Numbered from the stretch's first letter, positions 37,416-50,570 are shown. The stretch: DNA of 64,000 nt from Pseudomonas sp. Root562 (GCF_001427125.1 NZ_LMGK01000006.1:62471-126470), one strand, 5' to 3'. Notes: a model not told the origin generated them from the sequence alone. Made by a program: numbers and translations.

Positions 37416-38043
37416 GCCCCTAGATGTAGGGGCATGGTCGGCTCATCGACGCAAGTTGTAGCGCTCTCGAAAAAGTTCAAAAAATATTTTCCTTCTGCCT
37501 TGGAGCGTAGGTGGCGTTTGTTTCTCTAGCGATACAGTTTTAAATAACATTTCGCTCTACAGATAATCTTGAATTTCTATATATCCTTTAAGAACAATTA
37601 GTTGAGTACCCAAATTTGGGTGATCTTTTTTTGTGCCGAAATATTGACAGCTAGTTGCTATGGAACTTTAGTCATGGTTGGGGAGACGCCCTCCTGAAGC
37701 CTGCCATCGCTTTGGCAACGCAGGCCACGGTGTTTCTTGAAGGAGCACAGCATGTCGAGCATCTCGTTCTACCTCGCAGTCACGGAGCTACTCCGGAAGT
37801 TCGCTTCGACTTCCAGATTCCATGGGCCACCAACGGCTCGGAATCGCTCTGGCTGATTACTCAGCGAGCAATTGAAAACGCGAATTCCAGGCGCGCATTC
37901 ACCGGCGCAGAGAACGGCTTTGCCTGTTCCATGCCTGCTCTCGCCAAACACTGAAACAAAGAACTGCGCAAGCCAGCACGTGACTTGGCGCGGGCGGATT
38001 TCTTCGTCCCGAGCCTTTCCCATATAGATCGAGGGCAATCGAA
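37416..38043. promoter_or_regulatory. AT-rich divergent control region, peroxidase side
   Basis: This region contains an exact 14-bp palindrome ACCCAAATTTGGGT at 37608-37621 and a TTGACA at 37645-37650 followed after 17 bases by TTTAGT, a possible sigma-70 promoter for the peroxidase gene. No good sigma-54 site points rightwards. The stretch 37440-37640 is markedly AT-rich. It also holds the short frame at 37752. Confidence 0.5.
37752..37856 (+). CDS. Possible 34-codon leader ORF upstream of the RTX peroxidase
   Basis: An ATG six bases after a perfect AAGGAG opens a 34-residue frame (MSSISFYLAVTELLRKF..., ending in NRSG). The SD is stronger than that of the giant gene itself, 187 bases downstream. 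The product is not recognised. It could be a leader peptide or a translated microprotein; it may equally be non-functional. Confidence 0.35.
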   Translation: MSSISFYLAVTELLRKFASTSRFHGPPTARNRSG

Positions 38044-41000
38044 ATGGCCAATTTCAACAAGTCGGATCTGGAGTTCATCCTCAAGCAAATCTTCATCGCG
38101 GAAGCGCATGCGGCCGGCACCAGCCTCAGTGATTTGCTACCCAACAGTCAGGTGCCTTTCGGCCTGCGTACCGTCGATGGCAGCTACAACAACCTGGTCG
38201 CCGGGCAAACCGAATTTGGCGCTGCGGACAACTCCTTCCTGCGTCTACTGGACGCCTCCTACAGAGCGGCTTATGCCGGGACCGGGACGGTAGTTGACGC
38301 GCAGCCACGGATTATCAGTAACCTGATCAACGACCAGACCGCCAACAACCCGGCCGCCGTTGCAGCCAACGGTGGCGCCGACCCGGTGATCAGTCCCGGG
38401 CTGGACGGCGTGTTCGGTACCGACGACGACAAAGAAGTGTTCTTCATTCCCAACGAGTCGCCGGACGTCGGCCTGACCGCCGGCTTCAACTCGTGGATGA
38501 CCTTTTTCGGCCAGTTCTTCGACCACGGCCTGGACCTGGTTACAAAGAGCAGTACCGACATCGTTTTTATCCCGCTGCAGCCCGATGATCCATTGTATGT
38601 ACCGGGCGGCCCAACCAACTTCATGGTGTTGTCACGTGCCGTGCGTACCGCCGGCGTGGACGGTGTCGTCGGCACGGCCGATGATGGGCAGCCCAACACC
38701 ACCTCGCCGTTCGTTGATCAGAGCCAGACGTACAGCTCGCACCCGTCGCATCAGGTGTTTCTGCGTGAATACATGCTCAATGCGGCTGGCGAGCCGGTTG
38801 CCACGGGGCGCTTGATTACCAACCGCGATCTCGGCGCCGATGGCAAGTTCGGCACGGCCGATGATGGCGACGGCGCGAGTGGTGGCATGGCGACCTGGGC
38901 AGTGGTCAAAGCCCAGGCCCGTGACATTCTCGGCATTAACCTCACCGATGCTGATGTGCACAGCGTGCCGCTGCTGGCGACCGATGCATATGGCAATTTC
39001 ATTCGCGGGCCGAGCGGCATGCCGCAGGTGGTGATGCGCGTCAGTAACGGTGCCGACGGTATCGCCGGAACAGCTGATGACGTTACTCAACTGGTCGAAG
39101 GCAACCGGGATGCGCCGATCAGTCTGGCCAGCGCCGTGAGCACCGGGCATGCCTTCCTCGACGACATCGCCCACAATGCCGCGCCGGTCGTGGTCGGTGG
39201 GAATTTGCAGGCGGACGGCGACACCGATGTCGGCAATGCGCAGCCCGCTGGCCCCGGTGGCAACAACCTGACCTATGACAACGAATTGCTCGATGCCCAC
39301 TACATTGCCGGCGATGGCCGGGTCAACGAGAACATCGGCCTGACGGCTGTACACCATGTGTTCCACTCGGAACACAACCGCCTGGTCGAGCAATCCAAGC
39401 AAACCATATTGGCCGCGGGCGATCTGGCGTTCCTCAATGAGTGGTTGGTGGATGACGTCGCCGCGATGCCGGCTTCGCTTGCCGAAATCGCAGCGTTGGT
39501 GTGGGACGGCGAGCGCCTGTTCCAGGCCGCCAAGTTCGGCACCGAGATGCAGTACCAGCACTTGGTTTTCGAAGAGTTTGCGCGGACCGTCCAGCCGCAG
39601 ATCGATGAATTCCTCGCACCCAACGGCTATGACACCTCGATCAATCCGGCCATCCTCGCCGAGTTCGCCCACGTGGTGTACCGCTTTGGTCACTCGATGT
39701 TGACTGAAACGGTCGATCGCTTCGACCCAGAGTTCAATCCGCTGCTCACTGACCCTGACAACCCGGACTCGCAAATGGGCCTGATCGCGGCCTTCCTCAA
39801 CCCGCTCGCCTTCGCGGGCAGTGGCGCGACGGCGGACGAAGCGGCAGGCGCGATCATTCGCGGTGTGACCCGCCAACTGGGCAACGAAATCGACGAATTC
39901 GTCACCGAAGCCTTGCGCAACAACCTGCTGGGGCTGCCGCTCGATTTGCCGGCCCTGAACCTGGCGCGCGGTCGCGACACAGGCATTCCGACGTTGAACG
40001 AGGCGCGGCGTGAATTCTACGAAATGACGGGCGACAGCCAGCTCAAGCCGTACATCAGCTGGGCGGATCTGGCCAATAACCTCAAGCACCCTGAATCGTT
40101 GGTCAATTTCATCGCAGCCTTCGGCACCCACGGGGCCTTGACGGCGGCCGATGTCGATACGCTGGTCGAGATGCGTGCGATTGCCGCGGCCCTGGTGTTT
40201 GGCGGCAGCGCGGTCATCAACGCCGGTACTGCCGATGAGCGTACCTTTACCGCCACTGAAGCGGATCGTCTGGACTTTCTCAACAGTTCGGGCATCTACG
40301 CCATGGTCAACGGTGTGACCACCACCGGTGTCGACGACATCGACTTCTGGGTCGGTGGCCTCGCCGAGCAGAAGATGCCGTTTGGCGGGATGCTCGGCTC
40401 TACCTTCAACTTCGTGTTTGAAACCCAGATGGAGGCGTTGCAGAACGGCGACCGGTTCTACTATCTGTCGCGCGTTGCAGGCCTGAACTTCGGCACCGAA
40501 TTGGAGAACAACTCCTTTGCCAAGTTGATCATGCTCAACAGCGATGTTACCCATCTGTCGAACACCGTGTTCCTGACGCCAACGTTCACCCTCGAAGTGA
40601 ATCAGGCCAATCAGTTCACTGGCCTGGGTGCGGACGGCCAAGCCGACCCGACGGGCGGCCTGATGATCAACGGCGTGGAAATCGTCAAGCTGGTGGTTCG
40701 CGACAACCCCGACACGCAGGGGGCAGACAGCAATTTCCTGCAGTACAACGGTGCGGACCATGTGGTATTGGGAGGCACCGCCGGCGATGACATCATCATT
40801 TCCAGTGAAGGCGATGACACGCTTTACGGTGACGGCGGCAACGACCGCCTGGAAGGCGGCGCCGGCAACGACGCGGTCCTGGGCGGCGCCGGTGATGACA
40901 TCATCACCGATTCGTTCGGTGACAACCGTCTGGAAGGCAACGCCGGTAACGACGTGATCATCGCCGGCAGCATGCTGGCCGGGGGCAACCTGATCCTGGG

Positions 41001-44000
41001 TGGCGATGGTCAGGACTTCATCGTCACCACCGAAGACATCAGCACCACCTTCGGCGGCCAGGGCGACGACTTCATCCTTGGTGCCAAGACCAACTTGCCA
41101 CCGACCGGCAACGAAGGTGACGACTGGATCGAGAAGGGCACCCAGGACGGTGCACCTGGCGATAACGCCTCGCCGTTGGCCAACGATGATGTGATCGGCA
41201 ACGACATCTTTATCGGTGGCGCTGGCTTCGACGAAATGATCGGCGAGGGTGGCGATGACATCTTCGTCGGCAGCGATGCCCAGGACAATATGGACGGTAT
41301 GTCGGGCTTCGACTGGGTGACCCATAAGAATGACAAGATCGGCGTGACCGTCGACCTGACCATGGCCGCGCTGGCGCAGCCACACGGTAACGCGCCAAAT
41401 CAAAACAACGGGCCGTTCAACCCGGTCGGCGCATCGCCGGCCTCGATCCTCGACCGGTTTGCCGAGGTCGAAGGCTTGTCCGGTTCGAAATTCGGCGATG
41501 TGCTCAAGGGCGATAATGTTGATGCGGTCACCATCGTTGACCACGGTGGTACGACGGGCAGTGCGCTGACCAATGTGGCGTTGATCCGCGGGCTGGAGCA
41601 GTTCCTGGCCGACGCCGGTTTGCCGACCACCGGCTTTGCCACGGGCAATATCATCCTGGGTGGCGATGGCAGCGACCTGATCGAGGGTCGTGGTGGTGAT
41701 GACCTGCTCGACGGCGACAAATGGCTTAACGTCAGGATTGCGGTTTATGCCCCTGACGACACCAACCATAGCGGCCCTGAGATCGCCTCCTTCGACAGCA
41801 TGGTCGAGATGATCCCGTTCATGATGGACGGTACCTATAACCCGGGTCAGCTCAAGGCCGTGCGGGAAATCCTGCCCGGTACCTCGACAGGCGGAGCCGC
41901 CTACGACACCGCGATTTTCTCCGGGCAGCAGTCCGAGTATGTGGTGACGCGCGACACCCGCGGTACGCTCAATACAGCGGACGATGTCTGGACGGTGGCC
42001 GATACCGTAGCAGGGCGCGACGGCACCGATACCCTCCTGCATATCGAACGCCTGCAGTTCTCCGATACCCAGCAAGTGCTGCTGCCGGGGCTCAATGCGC
42101 AACCGGTTGGCAGACCGAACATCGCCGACGCAAACGGCGGGGCGATCACGGTGGGCGACGTGCTGACGGTCAGCGTGGCCGGGGTGAGCGACGCCGACAA
42201 TATTGGTGGCAGCCTCAACAACTCCTCGGTGTCCTACTACTGGCAATTCGAGGCGGATCCAGGCAGCGGCGTTTTCGAAGACATCATCTTGTTGCCGGCC
42301 GGCGACCTGGCGTTCCAGAGTGCCGACGGCACCACGTTCAAGGTCTCGCCCGACCTTGCCGGGTTATCGCTGCGGGTCAAGGCAATCTACCAAGATGGGC
42401 ATGGCACTACTGAAGTGGTGTTCTCGCAGCCGACGGCCGTGGTCGTTCCCGGCGCGCCGGTCGTACCGACGTCGCCGACACCCGTGGCCGATGCCACGGC
42501 CGGTGGCGAGGGCCTTCACATGGTCCGCTCCGACCTCAACTTCATCCTCGATCAGATCAAGATTGCCGAGGCTGACGCGGCCGGCCAGGACATGCTCTCG
42601 CTGATCCCGAACATCCGCGCGCCGTTGGGCCTGCGTGCGGTCGATGGGTCGAACAACAACCTGCTGAACCTGAACGGCAACAACCACACCGAGTACGGTG
42701 CTGCCGATAACCTCTTCCCGCGGCTGAGCGACCCGGTCTTCAATCCGGCAGAAGGTGTACCTGCCGGTTTCTTTGGTCCCGGCTCGCCAGCCATTCCGGG
42801 TTCGTCTTATCAGCAAACCAGCGGCTTTGTGTTTGACTCGCAGCCGCGCACCATCAGTAACCTGATCGTCGACCAGACATCGAACAACCCGGCGGCCTAT
42901 GCCACGGCTTATGACCCTGGGGCCAACGGTCATCTCGACTTTGGCGTAACCGGTAGCGGTAACGACGACGTGCTCAAGGAGGGGGTACGGATCGTCGCCA
43001 GCCCTGGCATGGATGGCCAGTTCGGTACCGGCGACGACCACGATGTGTACCTGTTCGAGAACACCGCGGCGGATGCCGGATTGTCCGCGCCGTTCAATGC
43101 CTGGATGACCTTCTTCGGGCAGTTCTTCGACCATGGCCTGGACCTGTTGACCAAAGGCGGTTCAGGCACTGTGTTCATCCCGCTGCAACCGGACGACCCG
43201 CTGTATGTACCGGGCGGCAACACCAATTTCATGGTGTTGACCCGCGCGACCAACCAGCCAGGGGCGGACGGCGTGCTGGGCACGGCCGACGATGTCCGTG
43301 AACACACCAACACCACCACGCCGTTCGTGGACCAGAACCAGACCTACAGCTCGCATCCCTCGCACCAGGTATTCCTGCGCGGATACGTGATGACAGAGGA
43401 TGGCCCCAAAGCGACCGGCAATCTCATCACCAACCGTGACCTTGGGCCGGACGGCAAGTTTGGTACCGCAGACGACAGCGAAATCGGTGGCATGGCGACC
43501 TGGAAAGTGGTCAAGGCGCAGGCACGTGATGTGCTGGGTATCGATCTCACCGACGCCGATATCGACAGCAGTCCGCTGCTGGCGACGGACGCCTATGGCA
43601 ACTTCATCAAGGGGCCGAACGGCTTCCCGCAAATTGTCGTTCGGCTTAACAATGGGCTGGACGGTATTGCCGGCAACGCCGATGACGTCACGACCCTCGT
43701 CGAAGGCAATCCGGCCAACCCGATAAGCCTGGTGAACGCGGTACGCACGGGCCATGCCTTCCTCAACGACATCGCCCATAACGCTGTGCCGGTTGTCGTC
43801 GGCGGGGTTTTGCAGGCGGATGGCGATGTCGATGTCGGCAATGCGCAGCCCGTTGGCCCGGGCGGCAACAACCTGACCTACGACAACGAACTGCTTGACG
43901 CTCACTACATCGCCGGTGATGGCCGGGTCAACGAGAACATCGGCCTGACCGCAGTGCATGCGATCTTCCACGCCGAGCACAATCGATTGGTTGCGCAGAC

Positions 44001-47000
44001 CAAGGACACCGTGCTCGATTCCAATGACGTGGCCTTCCTCAACGAGTGGCTGCTCTCGCCGGTTGCTGCCTTGCCGGTCAACCAGGCCGAGATCGATGCG
44101 CTGGTGTGGAATGGCGAGCGCCTGTTCCAGGCGGCCAAGTTCGGCACCGAGATGCAGTATCAGCACCTGGTGTTCGAGGAGTTTGCGCGGACCATCCAGC
44201 CTCGCGTTGACCTGTTCTTCGCACCGACCCAGGTCTATGACGTCGACCTTGATGCCTCGATCGTCGCCGAGTTTGCCCACACCGTGTACCGGTTTGGCCA
44301 CTCGATGCTGACCGAGACTGTCGATCGCTACGACGTCAATTTTGACGTGATTGGCGATCCGAGCAGCGCTGATCCCGATCAGCAACTGGGCTTGATCGCG
44401 GCGTTCCTCAACCCGTTGGCCTATGCCGCCAGTGGCGTGACGCCGGAGGATGCGACCAGTGCGATCGTGCGCGGGGTAACCCGGCAAGCCGGTAACGAAA
44501 TCGACGAGTTCGTCACCGAGGCGCTGCGCAACAACCTGCTGGGCCTGCCTCTTGACCTGCCGGCGATCAACATCGCCCGTGGTCGCGACGTGGGGATTCC
44601 CTCGCTCAATGCGATTCGCCGCGACATCTACAACCAGACCGGAGATACCCAACTCAAGCCGTACAGCAGCTGGGTCGACCTGGTGCAGCACCTCAAGCAT
44701 CCGGAGTCGTTGATCAACTTCATCGCGGCTTATGGTACGCACAGCACGATCACGGGGGCGACTACGCTCGAAGGCAAGCGTGCCGCGGCGATGTTGTTGG
44801 TGTTCGGCGATGGCGGGATCAACGAGCCATCCGATCGCCTGGACTTCCTCAACGGCACCGGTACCTGGGCCAACGTAACGCGGGCGGGCAAAGACGGGGT
44901 TCTGGGGACTGCCGACGATCTGAAGGGTGTGACGATCACAGGGGTCGACGCCATCGATCTATGGATTGGTGGCCTGGCCGAAGAGAAAACGCCGTTTGGC
45001 GGCATGCTCGGCTCGACCTTCAACTTTGTGTTCGAAAATCAAATGGAGAAACTGCAGGACGGCGACCGCTTCTACTACCTGGAGCGCACCTCTGGCCTGT
45101 CGATGAATGCCGAGCTGGAAAGCAACTCGTTCGCCAAGCTGATCATGGCCAACACCTCGGCCACGCACTTGCCGGGCCTGGTGTTTTCGGACCCGGGCTT
45201 CTATCTGGAGAGGGATCAGTCCAAGCAGTACAACGATGGCTTGGGCAATGCCGACCCGCTGGACGAGAACGGCCAGCAGGTGGTGTTCCGCGACAACCCG
45301 CTGACTGCCGGACCGGACACCAACTACATCAAGTACACCGGTGACCAACACATCGTGCTGGGCGGTACCAACGATGCAGACATCCTCATCGCGAGTGAAG
45401 GCGATGACACCGTCTGGGGTGACGGCGGCAACGACCGCATCGAGGGCGGTGACGGCAACGACCAGCTGCGCGGTGGTGCCGGTGACGACATCATCAGCGA
45501 TATGGGCGGCGACGATAACATCCAGGGTGGCGACGGCAACGACGTGCTGCACGGTGGTAACGGCATCAACCTGATCATCGGCGGGTTCGGCAATGACTTC
45601 ATCGTGACCGGTGAGGACGCCTCCGAGGCCATTGGTGGACAGGGCAATGACTTTATCCTGGGCAGCAAGGCCAACGAACAGGACATGGGTAACGAAGGCG
45701 ACGACTGGATCGAGAAGGGCACCTCCGACGGTGCGCCTGGCGACAACTTCGATCCGCTGGGCAACGACCCGGTCATCGGCAACGATGTCTTCATCGGTGG
45801 CAACGAGAACGACAAGTTCAACGGTGAAGGCGGCGACGACATCATGGTCGGCAGTCTCGGCTTTGGTGACCGCTATATCGGTGGCTCGGGCTTTGACTGG
45901 GCAACCTTCAAGGGGCTCGCCCAGGGCGTGAGCATCGATTACAGCGACCGCTTTTTCGATGTGCCGCCGGTTCCGGGCTCGGGTGCTTCGGCACTGGTGC
46001 GTTTCGACATCATGGAAGGTCTTTCGGGTTCATCGCACGGTGACTTCCTGCGCGGCGACAATCAAGATGCCGCATCGTTACCGGGTGCAGGTGCAACCGG
46101 CAGTGTGCTGACCAACATCAACCTGATCGACGGCCTGGCGGATGTGCTGCCGGCCGGAGCGACGTTCTTCGATGGCGGCAACATCATCCTCGGTGGCAGC
46201 GGCAGCGACCTTATCGAAGGTCGCGGTGGCGACGACATCATCGACGGTGACAAGTGGCTCAACGTACGCATCAGCGTCCGGGCAAATGCCGATGGTACCG
46301 GACCGGAAATCGCTACCTTCGACAGCATGGAGCCACTGGTTCCGTTCATGCTCAACGGTACGTACAACCCGGGTCAGTTGATCATCAAGCGGGAGATTCT
46401 GACGGGCGATGACAGCTTCGACACTGCGGTGTTCTCCGGTAATTCGACGGAATACATCGTTTCTGTCGAGGGCAACACAGTCATCGTGACGGATCTGGTG
46501 GCGGGGCGTGATGGTGTCGATCGCTTGACGGGCATCGAGCGTCTGCAATTCTCTGACCTGGCGCAGTCATCCGGCGTTGGTACTGCCTTGAACGAGGGGC
46601 CATCGGGTCATCTGGCGATTCTCGATGATGCTACCGGTCTGCGTGACGACACGCCTGTGGCCGGCCAGTTGCTGCGCGTCAGCGGTCGTGCCGTACACGA
46701 TGCGGACAACGTAAGCGGCGCCAATCCGACCGGTACGTTGTCCGGAGCGGTGGCTTACTACTGGCAGGTGGAAAACATTCCAGGCACGGGGATCTATGAG
46801 GACATCACCGTTGTTGCCGCCGGCGAAGCCTCGCGGGCGACCGGGACCACCTACCGGGTGACGGACGATGTGGCGGGTCTGAACATTCGCGTTCGGGCGG
46901 TGTATCAGGATGCCAAGGGCACGCTGGAAATCGTCGACTCGTCGGCGAACAGCGCACCCACCGCGGGGCCGACGGTCACCGGGCTTTTGGTGGAGGACCA

Positions 47001-49158
47001 AGTGTTGACCGCTGACCCATCGAGCATCATCGATCTGGATGGCCTCAGCAATCCGCAGTTCACCTACCAGTGGCAGGCAACCAACGGGGTCAGCTTCGTC
47101 GACATCGTCGGAGCCACCAGTAGCACGTTCACGCTTGGCCAGGACCAGGCCGGCGACCAGGTGCGGGTGGTGGTCAGTTACGTGGATGACTTTGGTGTAT
47201 CCGAGAGCGTGGCGTCCGACCCTTCGGACCCGGTCGCCAACGTCAACGATGCACCCACCGGTGCGTTGCTGATCAGCGATACGACACCGGATCAAGGACA
47301 GGTGTTGACCGCGCTGACTGCCGGGATTGCCGATGAGGATGGGCTGGGCACCTTCAGCTTCCAATGGCAGCAAGGTACTGGCGCTTCCTTCACCGACATT
47401 AACGGCGCGACCGCTGCGACCTTCACCCCGGGCTTTGCGCAGGGCAATCTGCAATTGCGGGTGATCGTGCGCTATACCGACGGCTTCGGTACGCTGGAGA
47501 CGCTGACCTCGGCGGCAACCGCTGCCGTTACGGTAACGCCTGGCGTGGTGCTGGTGGGTACCCTTCTTGCTGACACCCTCACCGGTGGCGCGGGTGCCGA
47601 TGTGCTTAGTGGCCTGAGCGGCAACGATACGCTCAATGGCCTGGCCGGTAATGACCAACTGCTAGGTGGCCTCGGCAATGACATCCTCAACGGCGGAGAC
47701 GACAACGATATCCTCAACGGCGATATCGGCGACGACTTTCTCAACGGTGGCCTCGGCGCGGATGCCATGAATGGCGGTCTCGGCAACGACACCTTCGTGG
47801 TGGACAATGTCGGCGACGTTGTCACTGAGATTGCCTTGGGCGGTACCGATCTGGTGCAAACCAGCCTGGCCAGCTACGTGCTGGGTGCCAACCTCGAGAA
47901 CCTGGCCTATACCGGTGCGGGCAGCTTTACCGGTACCGGTAATGCGCTGGCCAACATCATCACTGGCGGGGTTGGTAATGACGTCCTCAGTGGCGGGGAC
48001 GGCAACGACACCCTCAACGGCGGGCTTGGCGCGGATGCCATGAACGGCGGTGCCGGCAACGACACCTTCGTGGTGGACAATGTCGGTGACAGCGTCACCG
48101 AAGCGTTGGGCGGTGGTACCGATCTGGTGCAAACCAGCCTGGCCAGCTACCTGCTCGGGGCCAACGTCGAGAACCTGACCTATACGGGGGCAGGTAACTT
48201 CACCGGTACGGGCAATGCGCTGGCTAACACCCTGACCGGCGGGGTGGGTAACGACATCCTCGATGGCGGTGCGGGTGCTGACCAGATGGCAGGGGGCGCT
48301 GGCAACGACACCTACATCGTCGATGTGGTCGCTGATGGGGTGTTCGAGGTGGCGGGTGGCGGTTCGGATAGCGTGCAGACGACGCTGGCCAGCTACGTGC
48401 TTGGTAATAATGTCGAGAACCTGGCTTACACCGGAGTCAACAACTTCGTCGGTAACGGTAACGGGCTGAACAATAACATCGTCGGCGGGGCAGGTAATGA
48501 CACCCTCAACGGCAACAGCGGCAACGACATCCTTACCGGCAACGCAGGTAACGACACGCTCAATGGTGACATCGGCAACGATCAGCTGTTGGGTGGCATA
48601 GGCACCGATACCCTGAACGGCGGTATCGGCGATGATGGCCTCGACGGTGGTGACGGAAACGATGCCTTGAATGGTGACGCAGGCAACGACACGTTGCTGG
48701 GTGGGCTGGGTAATGACGTGCTCGATGGCGGTACCGGCAACGATCTGCTCCAGGGCGGCGATGGCAGCGACACCCTCAACGGTGGTATCGGTAACGACAC
48801 ATTGCTGGGCGGTATCGGCAATGACTTTATCGATGGCGGAGTGGGCAACGATAGGGTCACTGGCGGTGCCGGCGACGATGTGATGGTCGCCAGCGTTGGC
48901 AACGACGTCTTCCTGTTCGCGGCGGGCTTCGGGGCCGACCAGATCATCGGCTTCGATGCCAACGCGGCGGGGGGCCAGGATCTGCTCGATATTTCCGCAT
49001 TCGGTGTCACGGCTGCGACCTTTGCCAGCACTGTCATCATCACCGATGTCGGTGCGGATACCCTGCTCAGCTCCGCAGGAGGCGCTGAAACCATCCGCCT
49101 GGTCGGTGTGGCCGATGCGACAACCATCACTGCCTCAGACTTCATTCTGGCTACTTGA
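38044..49158 (+). CDS. Giant RTX protein with two animal-haem-peroxidase domains (MopA-like)
   Basis: This 3704-aa protein has no signal peptide. Two homologous units (about residues 1-1480 and 1490-2960) each contain a complete animal-type haem peroxidase, with distal Q-x2-D-H (QFFDHGLD; H161 and H1697) and proximal RFGHSM (H550 and H2086), followed by GGxGxDxxx calcium-binding RTX repeats and an Ig-like domain. Two more Ig-like domains (about 2970-3170) and a long RTX block with three 90-aa subrepeats (about 3180-3630) precede the C-terminal type I secretion signal. The architecture resembles MopA, a Mn(II)-oxidising peroxidase of Pseudomonas putida GB-1. The divergent exporter probably secretes it. 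Confidence 0.88.
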   Translation: MANFNKSDLEFILKQIFIAEAHAAGTSLSDLLPNSQVPFGLRTVDGSYNNLVAGQTEFGAADNSFLRLLDASYRAAYAGTGTVVDAQPRIISNLINDQTANNPAAVAANGGADPVISPGLDGVFGTDDDKEVFFIPNESPDVGLTAGFNSWMTFFGQFFDHGLDLVTKSSTDIVFIPLQPDDPLYVPGGPTNFMVLSRAVRTAGVDGVVGTADDGQPNTTSPFVDQSQTYSSHPSHQVFLREYMLNAAGEPVATGRLITNRDLGADGKFGTADDGDGASGGMATWAVVKAQARDILGINLTDADVHSVPLLATDAYGNFIRGPSGMPQVVMRVSNGADGIAGTADDVTQLVEGNRDAPISLASAVSTGHAFLDDIAHNAAPVVVGGNLQADGDTDVGNAQPAGPGGNNLTYDNELLDAHYIAGDGRVNENIGLTAVHHVFHSEHNRLVEQSKQTILAAGDLAFLNEWLVDDVAAMPASLAEIAALVWDGERLFQAAKFGTEMQYQHLVFEEFARTVQPQIDEFLAPNGYDTSINPAILAEFAHVVYRFGHSMLTETVDRFDPEFNPLLTDPDNPDSQMGLIAAFLNPLAFAGSGATADEAAGAIIRGVTRQLGNEIDEFVTEALRNNLLGLPLDLPALNLARGRDTGIPTLNEARREFYEMTGDSQLKPYISWADLANNLKHPESLVNFIAAFGTHGALTAADVDTLVEMRAIAAALVFGGSAVINAGTADERTFTATEADRLDFLNSSGIYAMVNGVTTTGVDDIDFWVGGLAEQKMPFGGMLGSTFNFVFETQMEALQNGDRFYYLSRVAGLNFGTELENNSFAKLIMLNSDVTHLSNTVFLTPTFTLEVNQANQFTGLGADGQADPTGGLMINGVEIVKLVVRDNPDTQGADSNFLQYNGADHVVLGGTAGDDIIISSEGDDTLYGDGGNDRLEGGAGNDAVLGGAGDDIITDSFGDNRLEGNAGNDVIIAGSMLAGGNLILGGDGQDFIVTTEDISTTFGGQGDDFILGAKTNLPPTGNEGDDWIEKGTQDGAPGDNASPLANDDVIGNDIFIGGAGFDEMIGEGGDDIFVGSDAQDNMDGMSGFDWVTHKNDKIGVTVDLTMAALAQPHGNAPNQNNGPFNPVGASPASILDRFAEVEGLSGSKFGDVLKGDNVDAVTIVDHGGTTGSALTNVALIRGLEQFLADAGLPTTGFATGNIILGGDGSDLIEGRGGDDLLDGDKWLNVRIAVYAPDDTNHSGPEIASFDSMVEMIPFMMDGTYNPGQLKAVREILPGTSTGGAAYDTAIFSGQQSEYVVTRDTRGTLNTADDVWTVADTVAGRDGTDTLLHIERLQFSDTQQVLLPGLNAQPVGRPNIADANGGAITVGDVLTVSVAGVSDADNIGGSLNNSSVSYYWQFEADPGSGVFEDIILLPAGDLAFQSADGTTFKVSPDLAGLSLRVKAIYQDGHGTTEVVFSQPTAVVVPGAPVVPTSPTPVADATAGGEGLHMVRSDLNFILDQIKIAEADAAGQDMLSLIPNIRAPLGLRAVDGSNNNLLNLNGNNHTEYGAADNLFPRLSDPVFNPAEGVPAGFFGPGSPAIPGSSYQQTSGFVFDSQPRTISNLIVDQTSNNPAAYATAYDPGANGHLDFGVTGSGNDDVLKEGVRIVASPGMDGQFGTGDDHDVYLFENTAADAGLSAPFNAWMTFFGQFFDHGLDLLTKGGSGTVFIPLQPDDPLYVPGGNTNFMVLTRATNQPGADGVLGTADDVREHTNTTTPFVDQNQTYSSHPSHQVFLRGYVMTEDGPKATGNLITNRDLGPDGKFGTADDSEIGGMATWKVVKAQARDVLGIDLTDADIDSSPLLATDAYGNFIKGPNGFPQIVVRLNNGLDGIAGNADDVTTLVEGNPANPISLVNAVRTGHAFLNDIAHNAVPVVVGGVLQADGDVDVGNAQPVGPGGNNLTYDNELLDAHYIAGDGRVNENIGLTAVHAIFHAEHNRLVAQTKDTVLDSNDVAFLNEWLLSPVAALPVNQAEIDALVWNGERLFQAAKFGTEMQYQHLVFEEFARTIQPRVDLFFAPTQVYDVDLDASIVAEFAHTVYRFGHSMLTETVDRYDVNFDVIGDPSSADPDQQLGLIAAFLNPLAYAASGVTPEDATSAIVRGVTRQAGNEIDEFVTEALRNNLLGLPLDLPAINIARGRDVGIPSLNAIRRDIYNQTGDTQLKPYSSWVDLVQHLKHPESLINFIAAYGTHSTITGATTLEGKRAAAMLLVFGDGGINEPSDRLDFLNGTGTWANVTRAGKDGVLGTADDLKGVTITGVDAIDLWIGGLAEEKTPFGGMLGSTFNFVFENQMEKLQDGDRFYYLERTSGLSMNAELESNSFAKLIMANTSATHLPGLVFSDPGFYLERDQSKQYNDGLGNADPLDENGQQVVFRDNPLTAGPDTNYIKYTGDQHIVLGGTNDADILIASEGDDTVWGDGGNDRIEGGDGNDQLRGGAGDDIISDMGGDDNIQGGDGNDVLHGGNGINLIIGGFGNDFIVTGEDASEAIGGQGNDFILGSKANEQDMGNEGDDWIEKGTSDGAPGDNFDPLGNDPVIGNDVFIGGNENDKFNGEGGDDIMVGSLGFGDRYIGGSGFDWATFKGLAQGVSIDYSDRFFDVPPVPGSGASALVRFDIMEGLSGSSHGDFLRGDNQDAASLPGAGATGSVLTNINLIDGLADVLPAGATFFDGGNIILGGSGSDLIEGRGGDDIIDGDKWLNVRISVRANADGTGPEIATFDSMEPLVPFMLNGTYNPGQLIIKREILTGDDSFDTAVFSGNSTEYIVSVEGNTVIVTDLVAGRDGVDRLTGIERLQFSDLAQSSGVGTALNEGPSGHLAILDDATGLRDDTPVAGQLLRVSGRAVHDADNVSGANPTGTLSGAVAYYWQVENIPGTGIYEDITVVAAGEASRATGTTYRVTDDVAGLNIRVRAVYQDAKGTLEIVDSSANSAPTAGPTVTGLLVEDQVLTADPSSIIDLDGLSNPQFTYQWQATNGVSFVDIVGATSSTFTLGQDQAGDQVRVVVSYVDDFGVSESVASDPSDPVANVNDAPTGALLISDTTPDQGQVLTALTAGIADEDGLGTFSFQWQQGTGASFTDINGATAATFTPGFAQGNLQLRVIVRYTDGFGTLETLTSAATAAVTVTPGVVLVGTLLADTLTGGAGADVLSGLSGNDTLNGLAGNDQLLGGLGNDILNGGDDNDILNGDIGDDFLNGGLGADAMNGGLGNDTFVVDNVGDVVTEIALGGTDLVQTSLASYVLGANLENLAYTGAGSFTGTGNALANIITGGVGNDVLSGGDGNDTLNGGLGADAMNGGAGNDTFVVDNVGDSVTEALGGGTDLVQTSLASYLLGANVENLTYTGAGNFTGTGNALANTLTGGVGNDILDGGAGADQMAGGAGNDTYIVDVVADGVFEVAGGGSDSVQTTLASYVLGNNVENLAYTGVNNFVGNGNGLNNNIVGGAGNDTLNGNSGNDILTGNAGNDTLNGDIGNDQLLGGIGTDTLNGGIGDDGLDGGDGNDALNGDAGNDTLLGGLGNDVLDGGTGNDLLQGGDGSDTLNGGIGNDTLLGGIGNDFIDGGVGNDRVTGGAGDDVMVASVGNDVFLFAAGFGADQIIGFDANAAGGQDLLDISAFGVTAATFASTVIITDVGADTLLSSAGGAETIRLVGVADATTITASDFILAT

Positions 49159-49188
49159 GGTGAAGTCCAGTCAGCGTTAACCGAGGCG

Positions 49189-49219
49189 GGGAGGGCAATG
49201 GATGCCCTCCCTTTCTTTT
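49189..49219 (+). terminator. Intrinsic terminator of the RTX peroxidase gene
   Basis: A 9-bp stem GGGAGGGCA / TGCCCTCCC with a 5-base loop is followed by TTTCTTTT, 30 bases after the stop. Confidence 0.88.
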
Positions 49220-49395
49220 GCCGATGGATGTCGTCTGCCGCTTGCAGTCTGGAAAACTACGCTTGATCGCACTCCCGCAGGATCAGGCAAGTTGTCAGAA
49301 GGATCTGACTAACTCGCTGCACACCTTTATCCCTAATCTGAACACGTAGCGAGGCACCTCTCGCGTCATCAAGCACTCAGTAAAGGATAGGGATC

Positions 49396-50133
49396 ATGTC
49401 GAACATTTCGGAAAAAGTAGTGGTGATCACTGGCGCCAGCAGCGGTATTGGCGAGGCGGCCGCGCGTCTTTTAGCTGGCAAGGGGGCACACGTCGTGCTG
49501 GGTGCACGTCGCACGGATCGCCTCGAAAGCCTCTGCCGTGAGATCAATGCCGCGGGCGGGAGCGCCCAATTCAAGGCGGTTGATGTCACCAGCCGGTCTG
49601 ACGTGCAAGCGTTTGTGGATTTTGCCGTCAGCCTCCATGGTCGCGTCGATGTGATCGTCAATAACGCCGGTGTAATGCCTCTGTCGAAGCTTGAAGCGCT
49701 GAAGGTCGCTGAATGGGACCAGATGATCGACGTCAACATTCGCGGCGTCCTGCATGGTATTGCAGCAGGCCTGCCTCTGATGCAGAAGCAGAAATCCGGA
49801 CAGTTCATCAATATAGCGTCTATCGGTGCATACACAGTCAGCCCGACAGCCTCTGTTTACTGCGCGACGAAATTTGCGGTACGGGCCATTTCAGAAGGAC
49901 TGCGTCAGGAAGTTGGTGGAGACATTCGTGTCACCGTTATTTCGCCGGGGGTCACCGAATCGGAATTGGCCGAGAGCATCTCAGACGAAGGTGGACGGGC
50001 CGAGATGCGTGAGTTTCGTAAGATCGCACTGCCTGCCCAGGCCATCGCCCGTGCTATTGCCTATGCCATCGAGCAACCTGCCGACGTTGATGTCAGTGAG
50101 CTGATTGTCCGGCCAACCGCCAGCCCCTATTAA
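49396..50133 (+). CDS. SDR-family oxidoreductase
   Basis: This 245-aa short-chain dehydrogenase has the cofactor motif TGASSGIGEA, VNNAGVMPLSKLE, the catalytic Ser (IASIGAYT) and Tyr-x3-Lys (Y-C-A-T-K). An Arg-Arg after strand 2 (GARRTDRL) favours NADP(H). It resembles the YdfG/clavulanate-type SDRs. The substrate is unknown. AAGGA lies upstream of the ATG. The small Atu4866-like gene follows 25 bases later, so the two probably form an operon. Confidence 0.9.
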   Translation: MSNISEKVVVITGASSGIGEAAARLLAGKGAHVVLGARRTDRLESLCREINAAGGSAQFKAVDVTSRSDVQAFVDFAVSLHGRVDVIVNNAGVMPLSKLEALKVAEWDQMIDVNIRGVLHGIAAGLPLMQKQKSGQFINIASIGAYTVSPTASVYCATKFAVRAISEGLRQEVGGDIRVTVISPGVTESELAESISDEGGRAEMREFRKIALPAQAIARAIAYAIEQPADVDVSELIVRPTASPY

Positions 50134-50158
50134 TGTGGCGAGACTGGAGGAAAAGAAA

Positions 50159-50416
50159 ATGACGGTCAAAAAGTCCGCAGATCAAGACAAATACGTCGGC
50201 ATGTGGGTTACGGCAGATGGGCATATTCGCCATGAGCTATTGCCAGGCGGCCGATATGATGAGGCCCGAGGCAAGACAGCGAGCGCCTACCAGGGAAGAT
50301 ATTGGCTGGAAGGTGACCACATTGAATACGTCGATGACACCGGGTTTACCGCTGATGGCGAGTTCCGGGAGGGGATTTTGTATCACGCAGGCATGATTCT
50401 GTATCGCGAGGACTAG
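50159..50416 (+). CDS. Atu4866-domain small protein
   Basis: The 85-aa product has the Atu4866-type beta-barrel pattern: YVGMWVTADGHIRHELLPGGRYDEARG, AYQGRYWLEGDHIEYVDDTGFTADGEF and GILYHAGMILYR. The structure of the family is known but its function is not; it is often encoded beside SDR enzymes, as here. GGAGG eight bases upstream fixes the ATG at 50159. Confidence 0.85.
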   Translation: MTVKKSADQDKYVGMWVTADGHIRHELLPGGRYDEARGKTASAYQGRYWLEGDHIEYVDDTGFTADGEFREGILYHAGMILYRED

Positions 50417-50521
50417 AAGCTGACCTTAGCGGTGATGAGCGTCGCTCCATCGAGGCTCATCAGGAATCACCGCGCATGGCGTAAAAAAGTTGTACAAGAT
50501 CGGTCCTGATGGCGTAAAAAC

Positions 50522-50545
50522 TATACATTAAGCTATTTTTGTATA
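50522..50545. promoter_or_regulatory. LitR/PplR-type operator upstream of the plus-strand light operon
   Basis: TATACA-N12-TGTATA is a perfect inverted repeat that fits the pattern T(G/A)TACA-N12-TGTA, which I recall as reported for the Pseudomonas putida light regulator PplR1. It lies 26 bases before the chalcone-isomerase-like start, overlapping the likely promoter. Confidence 0.7.
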
Positions 50546-50570
50546 GAATTTACAAAAGGCCGAGACGATC

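Noticed and set aside
37672..37690. Sigma-54 promoter pointing to the giant peroxidase gene
   Set aside because: GG-N10-GC is present in TGGTTGGGGAGACGCC but the surrounding bases match the consensus poorly.
37655..37954. 99-codon frame upstream of the RTX peroxidase
   Set aside because: No usable SD, no domain, and it overlaps a better-initiated short frame; more likely leader sequence.
38632..42246. 1204-codon open frame antisense to the giant peroxidase gene
   Set aside because: It mirrors the codon bias of a GC-rich repetitive coding strand; it has no domain, SD or sensible composition, whereas the sense protein has clear motifs.
43162..44742. 526-codon antisense frame over the second peroxidase unit
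   Set aside because: Same cause as the antisense frame over unit 1; the two antisense products are similar only because the sense units are duplicated.
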